Assembly (NCBI GenBank): GCA_020844525.1
Contig: JAJGAH010000024.1
Coordinates: 1 to 12,530, forward strand
DNA length: 12,530 nucleotides
Direction: 5' to 3'
Origin: Eubacterium sp.
Lineage (GTDB): Bacteria > Bacillota > Clostridia > Lachnospirales > Lachnospiraceae
Shown: piece by piece, positions 1 to 5,675 of the stretch
Layout: each line of letters begins with the position of its first letter
Numbering within the stretch: position 1 is the stretch's first letter
Translations under genes and position numbers: made by a program
Notes under the pieces: generated by a model
Seen by the model: only the letters and a program-made list of their open reading frames with translations
What the model was told of the DNA's origin: nothing
Databases searched by the model: none

Positions 1-611
1 TCCCGGACAAAATTGCCCCCCTGCACCTGAAGCTGAGCCCGCATAATGCCCTCAAGGTATCCCCTCGTGTACGGATCCAGTTTTGGGGCCATACGGTCAT
101 AGAGGTTATGCTCTTCTGTATAAAGCGATCCGACAAAGGAAACATCTGCGCCAAATTTCTCCATCTCTCTTGCCCCGGGCTTCATAGCATCCAGGCGCTC
201 TGTATCCGCTGCCATGGGAAGATAATGGACGTTCTTAAAGCCTTGCCCGGCGAACTCTTCGTAAATGCCATGATCAAACACAAAGACGCTGTTGCACTTA
301 TTGATCAGTGTGCAGGAATAAATGGAAACCTGCGGATTGTCATAGAGCCAGGAGACATACCGGACACCCTTTCTCTCACAGGCATCCGACACAATCGGGA
401 AATAATTGAATGAAAAGACCATTCCGGGGATCTCCTGCTCAATAGCTTTCTCAAGCGAATCCTGCAGCGCCGCATCATGCCACTTTCCCGACACCGTAAA
501 GGGAAATCTGACAACCTCTGTTCTTCTCCCTCCATACGCAAAGCGTTTAAACGCCCGGATCATATCGGAATTACACAGGTAATCTTCTATGTAGATATAC
601 AGTATCTTCAT
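1..611 (-). CDS. CgeB/DUF3880-type glycosyltransferase, N-terminal part (cut by window start)
   Basis: The reading frame opens at ATG 609-611 and stays open to base 1, giving 203 visible residues and no stop, so the C-terminal half is outside the window. The start (MKILYIYIEDYLC) is a beta strand typical of GT-B glycosyltransferases. The motif VSWLYDNPQ (about residues 86-94), followed by a FVFDHG stretch and then YLPMAADTERL, is characteristic of the DUF3880/CgeB-like family of spore-coat or surface glycosyltransferases. The predicted Glyco_trans_1_2 catalytic half would lie beyond base 1. The Shine-Dalgarno site is weak (AGGGAA, 6 bases before ATG). It lies downstream of the flagellin gene, past a terminator. 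Glycosyltransferases of this type are often found beside flagellins in Clostridia and may glycosylate them, but the substrate here is inferred from position only. The family call is fairly firm; the function is not. Confidence 0.75.
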   Translation of the reverse strand, partial: MKILYIYIEDYLCNSDMIRAFKRFAYGGRRTEVVRFPFTVSGKWHDAALQDSLEKAIEQEIPGMVFSFNYFPIVSDACERKGVRYVSWLYDNPQVSIYSCTLINKCNSVFVFDHGIYEEFAGQGFKNVHYLPMAADTERLDAMKPGAREMEKFGADVSFVGSLYTEEHNLYDRMAPKLDPYTRGYLEGIMRAQLQVQGGNFVR

Positions 612-675
612 GCCCGTTCCCTGAAGGTCCCTTCAAATACCATCTTGCATTCAAAAATGCATAACAACAGCTGTT

Positions 676-707
676 AAAAAGACCCCCACGGAATTCCCAT
701 GGGGGTC
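676..707 (-). terminator. Intrinsic terminator of the flagellin gene
   Basis: On the minus strand GACCCCCA pairs with TGGGGGTC around an AATTC-centred loop, with a further GG/CC pair inside, and is followed directly by TTTTT. It begins about 40 bases after the flagellin stop. It separates flagellin from the downstream glycosyltransferase, so the latter needs read-through or its own promoter. Confidence 0.85.
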
Positions 708-747
708 AGCTTTAAATATCGTTGTTCATACTGCTGACAGATAAAGA

Positions 748-1572
748 TTACTGAAGCAGAGACAGAACACCCTGCGGAGACTGGTTAGCCTGTGCCAGCA
801 TGGACTGTGCAGCCTGCTTTAGAACGTTGTTCTTTGTGTAGGATGCAATCTCTTTTGCCATATCTGTATCACGGATACGGGACTCAGCTGCTGTCACGTT
901 CTCGTTGGTTACCTGAAGGTTGTTGATGGTGTGCTCAAGACGGTTCTGCTTAGCACCAAGCTTTGCTCTGTAACCTGATACCTTGTTGATGGCATCCTTG
1001 ATCTTTGTAATTGCCACATTTGCCTTGGAAAAAGTTGTCATGCTCAGTGCATTGACACCGATTGCTGAAGCAGTCATTTTCATACCACTGATCACAAGCT
1101 TCTCACCACTTGTAGGTCCGATCTGAAGTGTAATCTGGCTGCTATTGTTCAGAGGATTCAAGCCGTTATACTTTGTGCTTGTAGCGATTCTTGTGATTTC
1201 CTCAGACAGCTCATCGATCTCAGCCTGAATAGAGCTTCTTGCGACCTTGCCTTCAGACGTTGTGGAGTATGTGCCATTGGCAGCCTGGGTAGCCAGTGTT
1301 GTCATTCTCTGCAGCATGCTGTGGGTCTCTGTAAGCGCACCTTCCTCTGTCTGAATCAGTCCGGTGGCATCCTTTGCGTTAGCCTCAGCCTGTGTCAGTC
1401 CGTTGATCTTGCTGCGCATGGACTCGGAAATTGCGAGACCTGCTGCATCATCTGCTGCACGGTTGATCTTGTAACCGGAGGACAACTTCTCAAGGTTCTT
1501 GGAAAGGTTGTTCTGATTCACAGACATGTTTCTGTAGCTGTTTAATGCGCTGATATTGTGCTGAATAACCAT
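748..1572 (-). CDS. fliC: Flagellin, short form
   Basis: This is the structural subunit of the flagellar filament, exported by the flagellar type III system and polymerised outside the cell. The N-terminal D0/D1 domain (MVIQHNISALNSYR, then LSSGYKINRAADDAAGLAIS at about 30-49) and the C-terminal D0/D1 domain (from about residue 205, ending ANQSPQGVLSLLQ) are both canonical. At 274 residues the variable D2/D3 region is essentially absent, as in Bacillus Hag and many Lachnospiraceae flagellins. A strong ribosome site (AAAGGAG, 1580-1586) precedes the ATG. It is monocistronic: a sigma-28-type promoter lies upstream (1700-1727) and a terminator downstream. The segment equivalent to the classical TLR5 contact helix reads QRMTTLA (residues 88-94): the Arg is kept but the Glu of Salmonella is Thr. 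The identification is secure; hag would be an equally good symbol. Confidence 0.97.
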   Translation of the reverse strand: MVIQHNISALNSYRNMSVNQNNLSKNLEKLSSGYKINRAADDAAGLAISESMRSKINGLTQAEANAKDATGLIQTEEGALTETHSMLQRMTTLATQAANGTYSTTSEGKVARSSIQAEIDELSEEITRIATSTKYNGLNPLNNSSQITLQIGPTSGEKLVISGMKMTASAIGVNALSMTTFSKANVAITKIKDAINKVSGYRAKLGAKQNRLEHTINNLQVTNENVTAAESRIRDTDMAKEIASYTKNNVLKQAAQSMLAQANQSPQGVLSLLQ

Positions 1573-1692
1573 AGTATATCTCCTTTGTTGTTGTTCATCA
1601 GAACTTCCCTGTCCTGACTATGCTTCGCGGCGTGAGCTCCCGCTTGAAGCAGCTGGTTGTTAAGTTCCGTAAAGACTCTTGATTTGCTTTAC
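1573..1692 (-). promoter_or_regulatory. Flagellin 5' leader rich in GGA motifs
   Basis: The stretch between the expected transcription start (near 1692) and the flagellin ATG contains five GGA triplets on the transcribed strand, at + positions 1581-1583 (inside the Shine-Dalgarno), 1606-1608, 1612-1614, 1638-1640 and 1666-1668. In Bacillus subtilis the leader of hag is bound by CsrA at such GGA sites and translation is released by FliW. Similar control here is inference from motif density and position. Confidence 0.4.
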
Positions 1693-1699
1693 AATAATC

Positions 1700-1727
1700 T
1701 TATCGGCAAAGGCAGTGAACTTATAAG
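1700..1727 (-). promoter_or_regulatory. Sigma-28 (SigD/FliA-type) flagellin promoter
   Basis: The minus strand carries GCCGATAA (1707 down to 1700), a perfect match to the flagellar sigma-28 -10 element. About 13-15 bases upstream lies TTATAA (1726-1721), a looser match to the TAAA -35 box. The location, about 130 bases before the flagellin ATG, fits class III flagellar expression. Confidence 0.75.
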
Positions 1728-1758
1728 ATCAATTTTGTTTTTTTCATACTTTTTGCCT

Positions 1759-2054
1759 TCAGATTATTACAGTAATTCTCATTCTTCTCAATTGATTTTT
1801 CTCCGCCATCTGACCAATGGCTTTCAGCGTCTTGTCGGGTATCTGGACTTTTCCTGTATTGTCATTTGCACAGCCTCTTTCTCTCTGTTTTCCTAACCGG
1901 TCTGCTGATCCCAGGACCTCGAAGCGTTCTTCCCCGGTAATGTCAAAAAGAATCCCCGATGAACAGCTATCAAGATTTCCAGGATGTCAGGTACTTGTGA
2001 ACCCATATACCATGTCGGATTTTCATGCGGATTTTTTACCTGTAGAATACCGGC
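1759..2054 (-). pseudogene. Frameshifted remnant of an unrecognised gene
   Basis: Two adjoining minus-strand frames join into a protein-like sequence. The upstream frame (about 2054 to 1975) reads GILQVKNPHENPTWYMGS then QVPDILEI. The downstream frame (about 1972 to the TGA at 1759-1761) reads ILFDITGEERFEVLGSAD, then RLGKQRERGCANDNTGKVQ, then IPDKTLKAIGQMAEKN. Neither frame has a usable start codon with a ribosome site, and the upstream part runs into the end of the ATPase gene. I read this as the 3' part of a decayed gene, truncated at its 5' end, with one frameshift near 1970-1975. I do not recognise the family. It could instead be chance open frame, but the composition and the sense of continuity argue for a remnant. 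The rest of the gap, 1693-1758, holds only the flagellin promoter and T-rich DNA. Confidence 0.45.
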
Positions 2055-2064
2055 CCTGTGTCGC

Positions 2065-3657
2065 CTAAGCTATCTTCCATCCAGTTACTGTCCTCTCCTC
2101 TGAAGAAAATGCCACCCCGATCTTCATGAGCTTCCTTCCATCTGCCTCATACCTTATTCCGTAGCCTCTGTCATCGATCTGGGCGAGAGCCTCGTCTGCG
2201 CTTTTGTCCATCTTGAATTCAAAGATATATATGTAATCTGATGTCTCTGCCACGCAATCACATCTGCCTTCTGATGTCTGGACCTCGCAGGAGGTGAAGG
2301 CTCCCAGGAGGGTCAGAATCAGGTAGATCTGGTTTCGCCAGGACTCCTCATATTTTAAACTTTCTGTGGCAGGATATGGTATCCCTGCAAAAAGTGACTT
2401 AAGCCTTGTAAGGAATGAGTCCGCATCTCCCGTCTCCAGATCCAGGACCATATTTCTCATTGTCAGCGGGTGTTCCTCATCCCTGTAGCCCAGGACAGCA
2501 GGAATAAGGGAATTCAGAAAGCCATACTTAACTTCCTCGTTTGGATAACCCAGAATAAAGGTAGCGAACCTGTCATCATAATGCTTTATCGTCAGATAAC
2601 CGGATTGGTAGAAGAGGGGAATGGGATCAGGATTTTCCGCTCTATAGTCTTCGATCATCTGCTCTGTTGCTTCCACTCCGCGGTCCAGATCTTCCGGATT
2701 GATGCTGGATGTCTCTAACTTTTCAATGAGCATGGTGGGTGTACCTGTACTGAACCAGTACCTCCCATATCTTTCCGCCCTTAATGCATTGAGAAGGCTG
2801 AATGGATTATAGACTCCCGGTGAATCCGATGCAAAATGATAACCATCATACATTTTTTCAAGATGCCTCTGACACTCTTCCTGTGTTTCTTTGTTTTTCC
2901 TCGCCAGCCTGCCTATCTCAGGACCAAACCCCCCCAGGAGCTCTTCCTCAGTAATACCACATATACAGGCATATTTGCTGTCAAGTGAAATATCTGTCAG
3001 CTGGTTCAGATCTGAAAAAATCGAAACCTTGGTGAATTTCGTCACTCCTGTAAAAAAGACAAACTCAAGGAACTCATCCTGGTCTTTTAAAACTGCAAAG
3101 AAGCCTTTGTAAAGCTCTCTGTTTTTTTCTTCCTGATCAGGATTTTTGATCATGGTCTCAAGCAAAGGCTTGTCATACTCATCCACCAGTACAACCACTC
3201 TTCTGCCAGTCTTTTTACACAGCAGGGCAAGGAGATTAGAAAACCTGACAGATAATGTTGTGCCCAGGATCTGCTCGTCATAGCTTATTCCATACTCTTG
3301 CGAAGTGTTTTTTAATATGCTGTCGAGCTTGCTATATAAACCGTCAGGGCTTAGATATTCCCCACCAGCCAGTGAAAACTTAATGACCGGATGCTCTTGC
3401 CATGCATCCACCGCCTTCTCATTTTCTTTTTTCTCAATATACAGACCCTTAAAGAGGTTCTTTCTGCCCCTGAAGTAAGCCTCCATGGTTGTCAGGAGCA
3501 GGCTCTTTCCGAATCTCCTGGGCCGGGAGAGGAAGTAAACTCCGCCTTGGTTAACCAAATCCCAGATATACTTTGTCTTATCTACATACAGATAGTTATC
3601 ATCTCTCAGTTTTTCAAAACTCTGAATCCCTATCGGGAGTTTTCTGATTTCAGTCAT
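2065..3657 (-). CDS. AAA-ATPase-like / PD-(D/E)XK nuclease-family protein, copy 1
   Basis: 530 residues, the usual length for the family with an N-terminal AAA-ATPase_like domain (PF09820) and a C-terminal PDDEXK_9/DUF1703 domain (PF08011). The start RKLPIGIQSFEKLR and VDKTKYIWDLV are family signatures. The Walker A is the family's SRPRRFGKS form (Lys51-Ser52) and the Walker B is VVVLVDEYDKP (Asp159-Glu160). The C-terminal nuclease-like core has Asp467 in GRCDCV and Glu480-Phe-Lys482 in YIFEFK, which together give the D...ExK signature. Cellular role is unknown; the family is abundant and multicopy in Clostridia and Bacteroidetes, and no substrate is established. A strong GAGGAGG precedes the ATG by 7 bases. 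It follows copy 2 after a 104-base gap with no visible terminator, so co-transcription is likely. All catalytic motifs look intact. Confidence 0.9.
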   Translation of the reverse strand: MTEIRKLPIGIQSFEKLRDDNYLYVDKTKYIWDLVNQGGVYFLSRPRRFGKSLLLTTMEAYFRGRKNLFKGLYIEKKENEKAVDAWQEHPVIKFSLAGGEYLSPDGLYSKLDSILKNTSQEYGISYDEQILGTTLSVRFSNLLALLCKKTGRRVVVLVDEYDKPLLETMIKNPDQEEKNRELYKGFFAVLKDQDEFLEFVFFTGVTKFTKVSIFSDLNQLTDISLDSKYACICGITEEELLGGFGPEIGRLARKNKETQEECQRHLEKMYDGYHFASDSPGVYNPFSLLNALRAERYGRYWFSTGTPTMLIEKLETSSINPEDLDRGVEATEQMIEDYRAENPDPIPLFYQSGYLTIKHYDDRFATFILGYPNEEVKYGFLNSLIPAVLGYRDEEHPLTMRNMVLDLETGDADSFLTRLKSLFAGIPYPATESLKYEESWRNQIYLILTLLGAFTSCEVQTSEGRCDCVAETSDYIYIFEFKMDKSADEALAQIDDRGYGIRYEADGRKLMKIGVAFSSEERTVTGWKIA

Positions 3658-3674
3658 ATGTTTTCCTCCTCGAT

Positions 3675-3704
3675 GAAAGATGCAAAAGAGAAAGATGCAA
3701 AAGA
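3675..3704. repeat. Perfect 15-bp tandem duplication
   Basis: GAAAGATGCAAAAGA occurs twice head to tail, at 3675-3689 and 3690-3704, in the gap between the two ATPase paralogs. It sits just upstream of the Shine-Dalgarno of copy 1 (3664-3670). It is a replication-slippage type repeat that may alter leader length. Confidence 0.9.
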
Positions 3705-3761
3705 CGTCAGGTACGTTTGATCGTTCCGCATTTCTACCCCTATAACCGGAATTTTGTCAGA

Positions 3762-5345
3762 TTAATCCGACTTCCATTCTACAATATTCCTTTTCTCCGA
3801 TGAGAAGCTGACACCCACACGGATAATCTTCTTCGATTCAGCTGCATAGGAATCTCCATAGCCCTTTTCCACAATCTGCTTTAGCGCCACATTGGCCGGC
3901 TGATCAAGTTTATACTCGAAAATATAGACCGTATCCCTCGTTTCCAGAACACAGTCACATCTGCCCTCCGCAGTCTGTACTTCACAATGGACATTCTGTC
4001 CCAGCAGCCGGAGTATCAGAAAGATCTCATTGCGCCACTCATATTCATACGTCCGTCCTGCATGATCCGCGTAGGGAATACCCGCAAACAGACTCTGCAG
4101 GATGGTAAAAAACCGTTCAAGATTTCCCTGCCGAAGGGACAGAACCAGCTCTCTGACAAAGTTCGGGTTCTCCGTGTCCTCTACACCAAGTACGAAAGGA
4201 ACCAGAGAATCCATGAAGCCATATCGGACCTCATCATTTGGAAAGCTCAGATCATAAATGCGAAATTCCCGATCAAAACCAGTAATGGTGAGATATCCTG
4301 ACTGATAAAACAGCGGAACAGGATCCGTACTTTCTGCCCGGTAATTCATCAGCTGGCTTTCTGTTGCCTCAACTCCATCATCCAGTCTTTCAACAGTCAT
4401 GCAGGAATGCATAAGCTTATGAATCAGAAATGTCGGAGTACCAGTTTCGAACCAGTAATAGCGGAAATCCCTTTCCTGAAAGGCATTGAGCAGACTAAAG
4501 GGGTTATAGACTCTGCTCCCGTTATGCGAAAAATGGTAGCCGTCATATGTCTGTTCAAGTTTTTCACGGCATTCTTCTTCTGTCATGCGCTGTTCATTTG
4601 CCACGGATCGGATCTCGGGGACAAAGTTGTTATCCAGCTCCTCCTCTGTTATTCCACAAATTCCAGCAGTTTCTTCAGAGAGGGAGATATCCCTGAGTTG
4701 GTTCAGGTCACTGAAGACAGACACCTTAGAGAACTTCGTCACCCCAGTGAAAAAAACAAACTTCAGAAATCTGTCCTCATCCTTCAGTACAGAGAAAAAG
4801 CTCTTGTATAATTGCCGATTCAAATCTTCCTGTTTTTCGTCTACGATCATCGTTTCAAGAAGAGGTTTATCATACTCATCCACCAGAACAACAGCTGGAT
4901 GACCGGTCTTATCATAGAGCTTTTCTATTGTACTTCGGAATTTCACTACTATATCGAGATCATTGACAGCATACCGCCCGGACAGATCATATCTGGCAAT
5001 TACAGTGTCAAGAACAGAGGACAGCATATTCCTCAACCCATCCGGTTCCCTGTACTGACCACCTGACAGATAAAAAGGGATTACAGGGTATGCCGTCCAG
5101 GCATCCTTTCCCCGTTCATTCTCCAATTCTTCAATTGCCAATCCACGAAAAAGGTCCTTCTGTCCCTGAAAATAAGCCTCCAGCGTTGACAGAAACAGAC
5201 TCTTCCCGAAGCGCCGTGGCCGGCTGAGGAAATAGCTCTTGCCGGTATTCACAAGATCCCATACATACCTGGTCTTATCAACATAGATGTAACCTCCATC
5301 GCGAAGGCTCTCAAAAGACTGTATACCGATTGGAAGCTTTCTCAT
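3762..5345 (-). CDS. AAA-ATPase-like / PD-(D/E)XK nuclease-family protein, copy 2
   Basis: 527 residues, homologous to copy 1 from end to end and with the same two-domain order. Walker A region SRPRRFGKS has Lys48-Ser49; Walker B VVLVDEYDKP has Asp156-Glu157; the C-terminal PD-(D/E)XK core has Asp464 in GRCDCV and Glu477-Tyr-Lys479 in YIFEYK. Both ends are very similar between copies, but the middle has diverged considerably, so the duplication is not recent. The start is the ATG preceded by AAGGAG at 10 bases; it begins MRKLPIGIQSF, three residues shorter than copy 1. It is the first-transcribed of the pair, with a candidate promoter at 5495-5523. Function is unknown; a nucleic-acid-processing role is only suggested by the domains. 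Confidence 0.9.
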   Translation of the reverse strand: MRKLPIGIQSFESLRDGGYIYVDKTRYVWDLVNTGKSYFLSRPRRFGKSLFLSTLEAYFQGQKDLFRGLAIEELENERGKDAWTAYPVIPFYLSGGQYREPDGLRNMLSSVLDTVIARYDLSGRYAVNDLDIVVKFRSTIEKLYDKTGHPAVVLVDEYDKPLLETMIVDEKQEDLNRQLYKSFFSVLKDEDRFLKFVFFTGVTKFSKVSVFSDLNQLRDISLSEETAGICGITEEELDNNFVPEIRSVANEQRMTEEECREKLEQTYDGYHFSHNGSRVYNPFSLLNAFQERDFRYYWFETGTPTFLIHKLMHSCMTVERLDDGVEATESQLMNYRAESTDPVPLFYQSGYLTITGFDREFRIYDLSFPNDEVRYGFMDSLVPFVLGVEDTENPNFVRELVLSLRQGNLERFFTILQSLFAGIPYADHAGRTYEYEWRNEIFLILRLLGQNVHCEVQTAEGRCDCVLETRDTVYIFEYKLDQPANVALKQIVEKGYGDSYAAESKKIIRVGVSFSSEKRNIVEWKSD

Positions 5346-5352
5346 AAATCCG

Positions 5353-5538
5353 TCACTCCTTCTCTGGACAAAGTACCTGAAAAACCAGTGCCCCGCCTCT
5401 CACCCAATCACATGCTGTCAGAACCTGATTATTATCTATCAAAACCTGTCGATTACCTGACGCAACCCAATCACCATCCGTCACATTCATATATATAATA
5501 ACAGGATCATTCCGGAATGTCATCGCAACATTATCCAT
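5353..5538 (-). CDS. Doubtful small ORF upstream of the ATPase pair
   Basis: A 61-codon frame from ATG 5536-5538 (AGGAAATAC before it) to TGA ends 7 bases before copy 2 of the ATPase, whose ribosome site overlaps this stop. The frame is also open further upstream to 5610, but that part is the feo terminator hairpin and is unlikely to be coding. The peptide contains DWVASGNRQVL and, 21 residues later, DWVRGGALVFQVL, encoded by a 10-bp direct repeat (ACCCAATCAC on + at 5402-5411 and 5465-5474). I recognise no family. A good promoter (5495-5523) lies within the frame, which argues that the stretch is the leader of the ATPase genes instead. Either reading is possible. Confidence 0.3.
   Translation of the reverse strand: MDNVAMTFRNDPVIIYMNVTDGDWVASGNRQVLIDNNQVLTACDWVRGGALVFQVLCPEKE
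5495..5523 (-). promoter_or_regulatory. Candidate sigma-A promoter of the ATPase pair, with palindrome
   Basis: On the minus strand ATGACA (5523-5518, 5 of 6 matches) is separated by 17 bases from TATTAT (5500-5495, 5 of 6). The perfect 12-bp palindrome CATTCCGGAATG (5508-5519) overlaps the end of the -35 and fills the front of the spacer, where a repressor could sit. Transcripts would start near 5488 and have a leader of about 140 bases before copy 2. Confidence 0.5.
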
Positions 5539-5555
5539 GTATTTCCTGGAATGAC

Positions 5556-5584
5556 AAAAGGAGCTGTCTGATTCAGACAGCTCC
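5556..5584 (-). terminator. Intrinsic terminator of the feo operon
   Basis: Perfect 12-bp arms GGAGCTGTCTGA / TCAGACAGCTCC around a single central base (real loop a few bases larger), followed on the minus strand by TTTT. It lies about 90 bases after the feoB stop and is the clear end of the feoAAB transcript. Confidence 0.85.
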
Positions 5585-5675
5585 CGTAATAAAGATATTG
5601 ATTTTTTCAATCGATATTGGTTTTCTCACTCACTGATAAAGATATCGCTCTTTTCAGCTTATCGGTCTGAAATCT

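Noticed and set aside
305..541. Minus-strand ORF overlapping the partial glycosyltransferase
   Set aside because: The other minus frame, open from 611 to base 1, matches the DUF3880 family; this Arg-rich frame is its shadow.
3987..5066. Several plus-strand ORFs inside ATPase copy 2
   Set aside because: All are antisense shadows of a conserved gene and lack ribosome sites.
2065..5610. Toxin-antitoxin or phage-defence operon made of the small ORF and the two ATPases
   Set aside because: The small ORF is doubtful, the ATPases are common multicopy family members, and no defence-type partner is visible; the evidence is too thin for a call.
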